Source: Azadirachta indica (taxonomy: Eukaryota; Streptophyta; Magnoliopsida; Sapindales; Meliaceae). Taken from it: 64,000 nucleotides of DNA. The stretch spans positions 10,363,368 through 10,427,367 of the forward strand of contig CM040453.1 in the NCBI GenBank assembly GCA_022749755.1. Direction: 5' to 3'. Each line of letters starts with the position of its first letter. The first letter of the stretch is position 1. Shown one piece after another: positions 36,185 through 46,822 of this stretch. The notes beneath the pieces are model-generated. The model had not been told where the DNA came from, did no database searches, and was given only the letters and a program-made list of their open reading frames with translations. Both the position numbers and the translations under genes were made by a program.

Positions 36185-36604
36185 GTAATAAACTGATGTT
36201 ACATTAACTTAATTAGTATTTAAATTCATTTGCATTTTCCTCCCCTTTTTTCCTTTTCTTGTTTAGTTTCTTTGTTTTCGTTACATTTATGAATTTGTCT
36301 ATTTGAAATACGAGATAAACTGTGAAACTTAAATCAGTTTTCCATTTTTTTTAAGCTGCAAGTGTTCTGTGAATTAGAATGTAGATGATCCTTTTTATTG
36401 CTTTCTCATGCATAATGAAACACCGCTTGCGAATTTGAGTCGCTTATGACATAATGAATTTTTTAAGTTTAGGTTCCAAAAAGAAAAAGAATTGAATTGC
36501 ATATTTTCAATCGAGTATCGAATGGAAACTACACCACATTATTATTACCTTAACATATAAGACAAATCAATTCAATATGATAATTGAATATCCTTTGATA
36601 AATT
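36185..36604 (+). repeat. GDSL downstream flank, disrupted copy (middle part)
   Basis: Continues the match to the intact flank at 55970-56410: AATAAACTGATGTTACATT, TTAGTTTCTTTGTTTTCGTT, AAGCTGCAAGTGTTCTGTGA, TTATTATTACCTTAACATA. It ends at the LINE insertion point and resumes at 50266. Confidence 0.88.
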
Positions 36605-36620
36605 GAATTTGTTTAGGCAT

Positions 36621-36920
36621 ACTGGCTATTGAGTTGGCTTTTGCACGTGGATGGGTTAAGCTATGGTTAGACAGTGATTCTTCATTGGCTATTCACCTTT
36701 TGATGAGTGATTCTCTTCGTCCTCCCTGGACTCTACAAAATTATTGATTAAATTGCAAACTCTTGATTTTGAAAATGGATTTTTGTTGTTCGCATACTTT
36801 TTGGGAAACAAACACTGTATCTAATGCTTTTGCTAACGCTGGTATTTTTTGTTATTCATTACATTGGACGCCCTCCCCATTTTATATGAGGTCTACTCTC
36901 TTATAATGCTAATGGCTTCC
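36621..36920 (+). pseudogene. LINE-type RNase H (RVT_3-like) relic
   Basis: The frame reads AIELAFARGWVKLWLDSDSS, LAIHLLMSDSLRPPWTLQNY and a TGA. After a frame change it reads CCSHTFWETNTVSNAFANAG. This matches the RNase H at the C-terminus of plant LINE polyproteins (A.xxGW..L.lEsDS..av, PW.L, H..RE.N..AD.LA..G). The expected Arg/Glu and AD residues are partly replaced. RT and endonuclease are absent, as expected for a 5'-truncated copy. Confidence 0.8.
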
Positions 36921-36970
36921 CTCATTATCACTTTACTTAGACACTTATTCTTCTTCATCATTCTATAATA

Positions 36971-37139
36971 TGTAAAGAGGTTTAGAGGACTTAAAGTTTT
37001 AGTATTGTAAACTAATGTATTATTCATAAATTGTAGTACATATACATAACCATATACAACTATAAAAGGATAAATAATTAAGACAATTGCCTAAAGATTA
37101 GGATTTGTACAGCTAGTTTAATACATATATAACACGACA
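36971..37139 (-). repeat. Copia 2 3' LTR
   Basis: TGTAAAGAGGTTTAG ... AACACGACA on the plus strand; pairs with 49915-50084. Confidence 0.88.
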
Positions 37140-37164
37140 AAATGAGGACAAATTAGTAATCAAG

Positions 37165-38390
37165 AGCAATATGTTTCATCCTAGAGTGAAACACTAAATT
37201 AGCACAGAGATAAGTGGCAAAAAGATTATCACAAAGTAGGAGAGGAGGCTGAGAAGAGGAAAAACCAAGCTTAGTGAAGACATTAGTAAGCCATGAAAGT
37301 TTAGTAGTAGCAAAAGCAAGTGAACAATACTTAGCTTCAATTGAAGAGCGCGCAACAATACGTTGCTTTTCAAAACACCAAGAGACAAAATTGGAGCCTA
37401 AAAAGATGACATATGCTAAAATGGAGGAACAATCATCCTGATTATCGGCGCAGTTAACATCAGCATAAGCAGTGAGAGAAAGAAAGGTGCGATGATATAG
37501 GTATAGGCCATGATTAAGTGTGTTCTTTAGTTATCGTAACAAGTGCTTAGTAGCAGGTCAATGCATTTGGGTAGGACAATGCATGAATCGAGCAAGCTTG
37601 ATGATAGAGTAGGCAATCTTAGGTCGAGAATTGGATAAATATTGTAGACCACTAATCAGACTGTGATAGAGATAGGCATCAGTAGAGGGAGTAACATCAT
37701 GAAGGATTAATTAAGATGAAGAGCCGACTGACTCTTTAATGCCTTCAAGGTGAAACTGTTCCAACAATTCACCAATATACTAATGTTGAAAAGTGGAATA
37801 AGTCGTGAGAAGTTGGAAGAACTTCAACCTTCAAGAAAAAGTGCAAGTGATCAAGATCTTTAACTAAGAAGCATTTTGAAAGAGCATCAATGAATTGTTG
37901 AACTAGTAAAGCAAAACTACCGGTAATCAAAGATCATCAACATAAACCAAAAAATAGATGGTTAAGTGATTGTGGTAGTAAACAAATAAAGAGGTGTTAG
38001 ATTAGGCATTAGTGAAGCTAAAGGACACAATGAAGTCTCGAAGCTCTTGAAACCAAGCACGGGTACTTTTTTGAGGCCATAATGTAAGCAGCACACATGA
38101 GTAGGATATGCTTGACCAGTAAAGCTAGGTGGTTGAGACATATACACTTCTTTAGAAAGTTAATCATGAAGGAATGCATTATTCACATCTAATTGATGAA
38201 TTGGCCACTCATGAGACAGAGCAATTATGAGCACAACACAAATGGTTGTAGGTTTGATCACAGGACTAAAGGTTTCATGGTAGTTAACTCCTGAACATTG
38301 ATGAGAGCCTTAGGCAACAAGTTAAACCTTACAACGAGTGACATTACGATCTAGATGCCGCTTCACTCTATACACTTATTTGCAATCAAT
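37165..38390 (-). pseudogene. Copia 2 RT-RNase H relic
   Basis: RT pieces: VYMSQPPSFTGQAYPTHVCC then LHYGLKKVP; later a FVYVDDL-like segment broken by a stop, EQFHLEGIKESVG, SLISGLQYLSNSRPKIAYSI. RNase H pieces: LTAYADVNCADNQDDCSSIL, SNFVSWCFEKQRIVARSSIE, AKYCSLAFATTKLSWLTNVF and NLVFHSRMKHIALDY. The order and motifs are Ty1/copia. The last part of RNase H is lost before the LTR, and many stops are present. Confidence 0.88.
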
Positions 38391-38904
38391 GATATTGTGA
38401 GTGCTAGAGCAAGGAACCAATTTTTAAGTGTTATTATTTGTAAGGTAGAGATTTCTTCACACATGGCATGTCTCCAATTTGGGTTTTGAAGTGCTAGTGA
38501 TATTTGTAGGTTCTAAAGTAAGGGGAAGAGGATGAGTGTTGGTAGTATATAAGATTAATAAGGTCAAAAAATGTTATTTTTTGAGTAAGTGTTCATGGCA
38601 TAGGCATTAGGGCATCAGGTGTTTTAAAAATATTGCTATAAGAAGGAATAGTGGTATAAACATGGTCAGAATGTCCTTAGGAGGCTGGAATAGAGATAAT
38701 TTCATTAGGTAATTTAGCTAGAAGATGCACAAAGGGGGTAAATCAATATGTATGATGTCAATGGTGTAAGAGGTAATGAGGTGAGATGTGGAAGGAGTAG
38801 AGGAAGAGGGAAGAGAAGTATCATGCAAGGAAGTGAAGGATAGAGGAGATTCAGTAGGTTAGATAGTTGTAGAATCAGAGGAATTAGGGAAGACATGAAC
38901 ATTT

Positions 38905-39250
38905 GCAGATGGAATCACAGTGTGTAAAAGAGTAGGTGAACTGAACAATGCTGACCATTAGGAAAAAGTGTGGCAGTAACATGATCAAGACTAGTTGAAG
39001 AGGAAAGAGACAGAAAGTGGTTCTTAACAATTTGAACATGACAAGAATAAAAAAATTTATAACAAGTGACTTCAAAACAAATATAGGCAGTGTGAAAATT
39101 TGAGTAGCCAAGAAAGATACATGGCTTTAAACGTAGTTCTAGCTTGTGTTTAGTGTATGGGCATAGCCACAGATAACAAAGACAACCAAACACCCGTAAT
39201 TTAGAGTAATTAGGTAGAGTTTTGAATAAGCGTTCAAAGGGTGATTTGTT
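38905..39250 (-). pseudogene. Copia 2 integrase C-terminal relic
   Basis: The frame reads KSPFERLFKTLPNYSKLRVF, GCLCYLWLCPYTKHKLELRL, KPCIFLGYSNFHTAYICFEV and SCHVQIVKNHF. This is the post-core region of copia integrase (LKVFGCxCYP, FLGY, SRHVxFxE). It breaks off exactly where a + strand LTR starts at 39253, so the DDE core is not present here. Confidence 0.88.
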
Positions 39251-39252
39251 AT

Positions 39253-39755
39253 TGTTAGAATTAAAATTAGATTTATTTAGTTTTACTAGGTTTAGTGTTA
39301 TTAAGTATAGTTCTAATTCAAGTATTATTAGTCTTTTCCTAATTTGTTAAGAATTCTTAAGTTTACTAGTTTATTTTGCGTTATTATTTCAGCTTATAAA
39401 AAGGCATGTCTATGTACTTAGTTTATAATTCTAAGGAGTTCAATATAATTTTATTTTCTTCATCATGGTATCAAAGTAGCACAAAGATCCTTAAATTAGG
39501 AAACCTAATATGGGTACTGTAATAAGAGTTACGAATAGTAACAAACGTTATTGTTTGCGTTTACTGTTCATAGGATATTGTTCGCGTTCATTGTTCACGA
39601 ATTATTGTTCACCGGTGAAAATGTCTAGAAAAGGTCAAAGATGTGGTAAAAGACAAAAAGGTTGTTTATTCTATAACCGTACTAATCTTTTATTTGAAAA
39701 TAGCTAGAAAAAGTTTGGAAAACCAACATGTGCAAATCATTGGCACTTATATAGA
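39253..39755 (+). mobile_element. Copia 3 fragment: LTR, primer-binding site and leader
   Basis: An LTR of 213 bp (39253-39465, TGTTAGAATTAAAATTAG ... TTCTTCATCA) with TTATAAAAAGG as a TATA-like box is followed at once by TGGTATCAAAGTAGC, a tRNA-Met-type primer-binding site. Behind it a leader with repeated TGTTCACG-like text and a short open frame (39510-39707, MGTVIRVTNSNKRY...) stops before any gag motif. No second LTR was found. It lies head-on between the integrase and gag remains of copia 2, so it is a truncated insertion or part of a rearrangement. Confidence 0.8.
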
Positions 39756-39762
39756 AAAGATC

Positions 39763-40036
39763 CTATACCACTTTTGAGGTTTTTGCAGAGGTAATGATTG
39801 GCATCACTCGTTCTGTAATAGAAGTCATGATGCCAATCTTGAGAAGTTGATCTTGCCTTTGCCATAAAATATTTTCTAGGTTTAGAAATCGCTTGCCATC
39901 AATGATAATCTCAACAGGTGGACACAGCTTAGATCCATCAATTGATCCAAGTAAGTCGTAGCCACATAGTAGTTCATCGAATTGAGATTTCGAAGTCGAG
40001 AAATTAGATAACGTTAATTTTACAAGCAAGTGTTGT
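39763..40036 (-). pseudogene. Copia 2 gag N-terminal relic, split by Athila
   Basis: The minus frame reads QHLLVKLTLSNFSTSKSQFD, ELLCGYDLLGSIDGSKLCPP, ENILWQRQDQLLKIGIMTSI and TSAKTSKVV, the start of a UBN2 copia gag. The preceding codons (NKTISFAE, VAKSLSIQ) are found 9.7 kb away at 49745-49800 in the same frame, because the Athila element inserted between them. Confidence 0.9.
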
Positions 40037-41522
40037 TGATAAGTGTGTAGGATACACACTCATTGGTTGATTTAAGACTTGATTTGTTTTGAAAATCCTT
40101 AAGTTTTATCCATATTTGATGAATTTTAGTGCCTTATATAGAAAAGATAACAAATGGTCATTTAAGTTGAAATCAGCTCGACAAAGAAATGTTGGAAAGG
40201 AAACGGGGACCAAAATACAAACGTTCAGGGATCAAAGTTCGAGAAAATCAAAGCTAATGATTAAGGGCTGTCGTGCCATGCCCACAGAAAAGAAGGCCAA
40301 ATTTGTCGAGAATGTGGCGTGCCAGTACTACCTAGGTACATGGCTGCACCACCTATCGAGCCTCCACTATGCTCTCGCATGATTATGAATACTCCTAAAT
40401 CTTTTAGATGTCTTTAGATGATTTTTGGCCGTGAAATCATCAACCAATTGACTGATTTAGGTATCCTTCAAGTTATATGTTTTTATGATAGATAGCCACC
40501 ATAAACAGGTAACCATAAGGGAAAATTGAGTTTTAAAGTTATAGAAGGTGAAGAATAAGGAGAGATTCTAGAGAGAGAAGATTAATTCAAGTTAAAGCAT
40601 TTGGAAGCAGACTTTTAGGAGGATTATTGAAGCTTCCATCTCTAGTCTAGCTTTCTAAACTCTATCACTCTCATTTTGTATTTCATTTGAACTTTATTTG
40701 TTGAAATTGAGGATTATGAAATACATAATTATTTTCATATTGATATTTGAGATGGTTGGCTAGATTTGTTGATCTAGGGTCTTGATGTAACTTATCCAAA
40801 TTATGTTTTAATTAACTGGCATGTTATTAATGCTATTATAGTTTTATTTTTTTGTGTATACCTTTCTCAATGTTATAATTTGTTAATTAATGAATAAGTT
40901 AAATTGAAGATGGATGAATTAATTATTGTGAAAGGTTGATTTGTTTATCGAACTAAGGAAATACAATATAGATAGTTGTGAGATTGGTAGGTAGTCAACA
41001 TCTAGATAATCTAATTAACATTTAGGATTTTAAGAAAACGGGTGGTAAATTGAGTTCTAAGTGTTAACAACAAGCAGTGCTTAATGAAAGTATAATTAAT
41101 TGAGTTAGATAGGTATATCAACTTGAGTAGTTGTACATAAGACCTTGATTTATGCTTGGAAGATGTATTAAGATTGGTCTCAATCTTGTGATTAGTGAAT
41201 TAGACGAAAACATATTAATAAAGGTTAATTAGGAGAAACATAGTGACAGATAAGTGAAATCAAGACCCTAGGTAGTTTATCCTTGTACATTTCATTCTTT
41301 TATTGACTCCTTAATTTAATTTTTATTTCTTGTTAATTAATCGTAGAGTTTTTAGTTTATTTGTTATTACAATTAATCAATTTTGAGCTTAGATAATTTG
41401 ACCTTCAAGGCTATAGCACTTAGTAGTGGTTTTAAATTTCAATCCTTGTGGAACGATATTCTTACTTATCATTTTACTATTTATTACACCCCGTGCCCTT
41501 GTGATTAGCGTTGTCGCGATTA
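40037..41522 (+). repeat. Athila 5' LTR
   Basis: About 1486 bp. Shares with the 3' LTR the first 250 bp (TTTGATGAATTTTAGT, TTCAGGGATCAAA) and the last 270 bp (CATTTCATTCTTTTATTGAC, CCCGTGCCCTTG). The CA end is decayed to TA. Confidence 0.9.
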
Positions 41523-41528
41523 AATTAT

Positions 41529-41547
41529 TGGTGCCCTTGTTAGGATT
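41529..41547 (+). other. Athila primer-binding site
   Basis: TGGTGCCCTTGTTAGGATT corresponds to the common TGGCGCC..TTGCCGGGGA tRNA-Asp type with C-to-T changes at CpG and CHG positions. Confidence 0.75.
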
Positions 41548-41694
41548 AAAATCCTTGGAGTATTACTGATACTATAGTAGCATTGTTCAATCTTATTCTA
41601 GGCCTTTATTTTCTTTTAGTTTGGTTTAAGTGTTTGTTTTATATGTAGATTCCACAGGTGCATATGAAGAACCTAAAGCCTTGAATTTGCTACA

Positions 41695-42440
41695 TTTGAT
41701 CCAGAGATTGAGCGGACTATTTGCCAATTAGGAAAAGAAAGGAGAAATCGATCTAGAACTATGGAAAACGAAGGAAATCAATAATTACCACCATAACCCA
41801 GCAACTAAGAGCACTTCTAGATTACTTCCGACCGGTGGTTAATGATAACTATTCGGGGATTTATCGGCAAGCAATCAACGCCAACAATTTCAAGCTTAAA
41901 CTTGCGTTGGTAAATATAAGGGCTTGTCGTATAAAGACCCAAATATCCATTTGGCTATATTCTTAGATGTTTGTGATATTGTGAAGATGAATGGTGTGGA
42001 TCAAGACTTAACTCGCATCAGGCTATTCCCAATCTCTTTGAGGAATAAGCCTAAAGCATGGTTGCAATCTTTGTAACCTGGGAGTATAAGCACATGGGAA
42101 GAACTAGCTCAGAAATTCCTTACCAAGTTCCTTTCACCGTAAAAAACTGCGCAGCTCAGAGGCAAGATTGCTCAATTCAGGCAACTTGATTTTGAGCCTC
42201 TCAATGAGGCATAGGAGAGGTTTAAGGACTTAATCTAAATGTGTCCTCAACATTGGTACCAAGATTGGTTTCAAATACAGTTATTCTAAAATGGATTAAA
42301 CAATCAAAATCGAATGATTATAATGCAGCAATTGGTGATACTTTATTGCTAAGACAACTGAGGAAGCTTATGCTTTGCTCGAAGAAATGGTGTGTAGCAA
42401 GTACCAATGGCCAAATGAAAGATCCATGGTGAAGAGAGCA
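41695..42440 (+). pseudogene. Athila gag relic
   Basis: Pieces in several frames: FDPEIERTICQLGKERRNRS; then KDPNIHLAIFLDVCDIVKMN and GVDQDLTRIRLFPISLRNKP KAWLQSL; then PGSISTWEELAQKFLTKF, KTAQLRGKIAQFRQLDFEPL and CPQHWYQDWFQIQLF. The order and spacing match plant Athila gag. Many stops stand at glutamine positions (CAA to TAA, CAG to TAG). Confidence 0.9.
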
Positions 42441-42959
42441 ACAGGGGTGCATGAAGTTAACCCGTTAGTCTTACTTTTGGCCCAAGTTATTGCATTATCA
42501 AACCAAATTCAAGCCTTCACCACAAAGAAGGCATCCTCAAGCTAAGAGAAAGCAATGAATGCAAATTCTTCGTCTATTGATAATGGTTTTGGTGAAGAGC
42601 AATACCAATATATCAATAACCATAGCTACAACTTTCAGCTAAGTAATAATTTGCCAACCCATTACCATCTAGGACTATGAAATTTTTCTTATAGCAATGC
42701 TACCACTACCACCATTGGATTTTTGAACAACAGTTTATGGCAAAAAACAAAGCCATCCTTGGAAGTGCAAGTTGGCTAATTAGATATATCAATCAAGTCT
42801 CTTCAAGGAGGAAAATTTTCAAGTGATATAGAGATTAGCCCAAGAGAGCAATGCAAGACTATCACTCTTAAGAATGGTAAAGAATTAGAACCACCTAAAC
42901 CTAAGGAGTGAAATTGAAGGCACAAAAGTTGAATTGGAAGCGCTAAATGAGGTATCGAG

Positions 42960-43540
42960 GCCTAGAGGCATCTCATTTCCAAATAATCTTCCCATTATCA
43001 CTATACCTTTGCAATTCCCTCAGAGATTTCAGAAAAAGAAATTGGATGTTCAATTTTCTAAGATGTAGCGTTTGGAGAAGTATGAGATGGTAAAATTAAT
43101 AGAGGAATATAGCTTTATTATTAAACAGAAGTTGCCTAAAAAAGAGAAAGGACTGGGTAGCTTTACTATCCTGTGCACTATTACCAAATCAAACTTTGAG
43201 AAGGCATTATGTGATCTGGGGCAAGCATCAATTTAATGTTGCTTTCGGTTTTCCAAAAGCTAGGCCTTGTTGAAGTGAAAGCCGACGACTATTTCCTTGC
43301 AAATGGCGGATAGGTCCGTCACTTATCTTTAGGGAGGAGTTTATAGAAGATGTGTTAGTCAAGTGGATAAATTAATCTTCTCGATTGATTTTGTGGTGCT
43401 TAACATGGAGAAAGACTGAGAAATCCCTATTATTCTTAGGTGGCCTTTCCTAGCTACTAGAGTAGCTTTGATTGATGTATAATATGGCGAGATGACATTG
43501 AAAGTTGATGGAGAAGAGGTCAAGTTTAACATTTACCTTG
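42960..43540 (+). pseudogene. Athila protease relic
   Basis: Frames encode KYEMVKLIEEYSFIIKQKLP, KKEKGLGSFTILCTITKSNF, EKALCDLG and later IPIILRWPFLA-like and ALIDV segments, matching the Athila protease region (GSFTIPCTIG, CDLGASINLM, ILGRPFLATG). At the active site 43211-43237 one G of a G-run is lost, so DLGASINLM reads out of frame. Not functional. Confidence 0.87.
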
Positions 43541-43699
43541 ACAAAAAAGCTCCAAACAACACAAGCACTTGTCATAGGGTAGATGCCATTAGCAATAATG
43601 TGGTAAATATGGATAGGAATGAGATAGAAGAGTCTTGGCAAGATGCTTATGAAGATGCTAAAACTTTTAAAAAAGAAGAAAAAGAAACCACGTAATAGA

Positions 43700-44020
43700 T
43701 AGGCTCGCACGAGATTTTTCATACCAAGTCATTTTGGTCGATTGCTAAATTCAACACTAAAAGTGATTCTGGGCACAACAAAATCAAGAAATTTAGATTT
43801 GTTTAAAATTGAAGAAGTATTACATCTTGGTAAACCTAATTTGAAAGATGAAAGTGGGATGTCATTTAGTGTAATAGGTCAAAAGCTTAAGTTTTATTTC
43901 GGTGGAGAAAGACAAAATATGGTGAATGTTCTGTTCGAGGATCCCACTTGATCTAATTAAATGGTCAAGTCCTGGTACGAACATTAAATTAAGCGCTACT
44001 TGGCAGACAACCCAAGCTTT
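43700..44020 (+). pseudogene. Athila end-of-pol tail
   Basis: KDESGMSFSVIGQKLKFYFG followed by a DPT stop corresponds to the last residues after integrase (a K.NGQRLK.Y-type ending). It is followed by LSATWQTTQ-coding AAGCGCTACTTGGCAGACAA, the post-pol signature of Athila/Tat elements. About 3 kb of RT-RNase H-integrase is missing between 43690 and here. Confidence 0.75.
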
Positions 44021-46822
44021 TCATACTTTGAGTTTTTGTTTAAATTGATGTTTTGATTTCTTTTTTATTTTACTTTTGTTTGGTTTCTTATTTGAGTGTT
44101 TTCAAATGTGTTTCAGGTAAGTATTTTTTGTTGATCAACAAGTCCGATATGAGGGGAAGCAGTGTTCAACATCTTGGCCTTGGATCAAAGCCTGTGGCGC
44201 AACCCGCTATCTTAGCGTGCGCTCGCACCACATTCGTGGAAACCTTTCTCCCCATACCCCTTTTTATAGAGAGTATGGCGCGGCCACAATTTGATCTCTA
44301 AACACAAACCTACATAACCACCCCCTTCTTGTTTTATTTTGGCCAACTCCTCCCCTCTACACAAACATATTCACAAATACTTTCTCATTACTTCTTTACC
44401 CTAATTTGATCTTTAAACACAAGCCCATACTCAACAATCTTCTACAAACACTTTAATTCCAAACCAAAAACCTGTTCTCATCACATCGTATCAAATAATA
44501 ATACATAATCAAACATCCAATCCCACCAACAATTTTCAAGTTCTTCACGTCTATGCAAAATTTTCCCTTGGAATTTTCTTGGAAATAATTTTTCAACCTT
44601 CAAGTATAGTCTTCCACATCCAAATTCAAGTCAGCTCCTCATTGCTTTACAAATTTTTCATTGTTATTGATGTGAGTTGATGAATAGTGAAAGTTGGTGA
44701 TTTGAAAAAATTTGAAAAGATGGTATGTTATGATATTGTTGGAGAGTTTTATGGGAAGTATTGGAGATTTAGAGTATAGCAGAAGTGAGTGGGACCAATT
44801 TTGAAATACTTGAAGTGTGAGAGGAAGCTTTGAATTTAAAAATTGGGCGGGTAGTGAACTTTGTACCGCAAGTGTTTGATAAAATGCTTGAATGATAATT
44901 TTTTAAGATTTCTCGAGCTTTCACATTAGGAATCACTTAAGGAGTATTTGAAAGTCCAAAAAGTTTTTATAGGAGTGATTTAATGACAGAGGAGGTGTAG
45001 TACAAAGTGCGCATAGCAAGTGTTTGATGAATTTTCGAGAGAAAGCTTAAGTAATATTTATGGCACCAAAACAGGGTAGTTCATTTCAATTGTTGATGCA
45101 TTTTGATCGTACAATGATGACAATAAGGATTAAAAGGTGAGATCTCACAATGTCTTCCCAAGTATGGTTTCTTTCCCTTGTTTTTTATTTGTAATCAGAC
45201 ATTAAGGACAACGTCTAAATTAATTAAGTTTAGGGAGAAAAATTAGTTGTAGATTGTTTGGGAAAAAGTTTTTGGAATGTTTATGGAGATGTTCTGTCGA
45301 ATGATTGTGATATTTTGTTGATCAAAATTTTTTGGCTTAAGCCACCACACACATTTTGATCTCAATTTTTTTTTTTTTTTCGTAGTTGTTGTTCTTGCAC
45401 GTGAGTTAGTTTGTTTTGTATGTTTGCTTTAGTTAAAGTATTTTTTTTCCTTTTTAGTATAATATGGGTATAAATCTCGTCTTTCTATGAGTTCATTTTA
45501 ATTGTCTTGTGAGCTTACCTTTATCTAAATGAAAGGCCAATGATATGATTTTGACTGAGAGTACTTAAATTTTTGAAAATGATAAATGTTGCCCTAATAT
45601 ATGTGCTTAACTTGTTCCCAAATTCATTCTACTTAATCAATTCTTAAGATTTTAATTGTTAATGCCATAATTACTTGATTGTTTGGAAATTAGAGAAGGT
45701 TTATGCGAACTAAATAAATTTGTTAAGACTTCATTGAATTCTATAACTTGTTTGATTATCACTTGAAGCCAAATTTTAGGGGATGCTTCATTAGAGAATT
45801 GATTTAGGCCATTTTTGGTCTGTTTAAGCCTTTCAAGCTAACCTAGAATTAATCAATCCTTAGTCCACCCCCATTGAGCTTGAATACACCTTTCTTGTGT
45901 TGTCCCCCTTTTATCGATTCAACCTTAGAATAATCTTTTGTTTAGCATCCCAAAGTTTTTGATCATTCTATTATTTATTTACATAAGGGAGGATAGGTAG
46001 AGCACGAAATCTCAAGCCAAGCTCTTACTAAGTAACCAGTTCTCATGCCTAGGCAAGCATAGAGAACTCGTGTAAAAAACTAAAGCGAGACATATGAAAT
46101 AAAAAGTTTAAGCTAAACTTTTGCCAAGTAACTTGACCTCATACCTGGTAAGCATTGAGAGCTTGCGTAAAAGGAAATAAATAAATAAAAAAGAAAAAAC
46201 AAGAAAAGCATCATTGATTTGTAAATAGATGGGTGAGAAAAAAAGTACAGAAAGTTGTGAAGAATTGATGATTGGGAAAGATTAAAAAGGATTATAGATA
46301 AAATTCTAGGATGATTGATGTGTTTTGAGTTTTAAACTTCACTTAAATATCCTTCTTCTTACCTTGACCATAACCCATCATTACAAACTTAATAAAGCCC
46401 TAAGGATCCTTGATGTGGTGTCTTGCTATATTAATGGAGAGTAACATAAAAATTAAGCCTATAGAACTCCTTAAGAAGTTCAAACAAGCTTATTTGTTTG
46501 TATAAACTTATCCAAATTGAAAAACAATTAAGTATATCCTACAACTCACACACTTGCACAAGGGATATTTAAGTAGAGTGGTACTTGGTATTCAAATTGA
46601 TTTTTTAGATGAATTTGCCAATATTTTGAAAGTTTCCTTAATTTAGGTAAATGCTAGATTTATGAGGCTAAATTGTGATTTGACTAAGAATATGCTCATG
46701 AGTCTATTTCGTCTCTTTATGGTTATGTTTAGCTATGCTATCTTAATTCATGATTTTTTTTTTTCGTTTGCTTTTGTTTTGATGTGCTTGAGAACAAGTA
46801 AACATTCAAGTTTGAGGGTCTT
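44021..46822 (+). other. Athila post-pol region, no supported gene
   Basis: In Athila this interval can carry an env-like frame. Here an open frame at 44053-44301 begins with a hydrophobic stretch (FLFYFCLVSYLSVFKCVS), but no domain was recognised. A C-rich stretch at 44200-44470 and two short repeats (AAGTAACCAGTTCTCATGCC versus AAGTAACTTGACCTCATACC, near 46025 and 46125) are noted. Confidence 0.5.

Noticed and set aside
43450..43722. 90-codon minus frame opposite the Athila protease
   Set aside because: Antisense shadow of the protease relic.
44053..44301. Possible env-like gene in the Athila post-pol region
   Set aside because: Only 82 codons with one hydrophobic stretch; no further env-like frame was found in the 2.8 kb.
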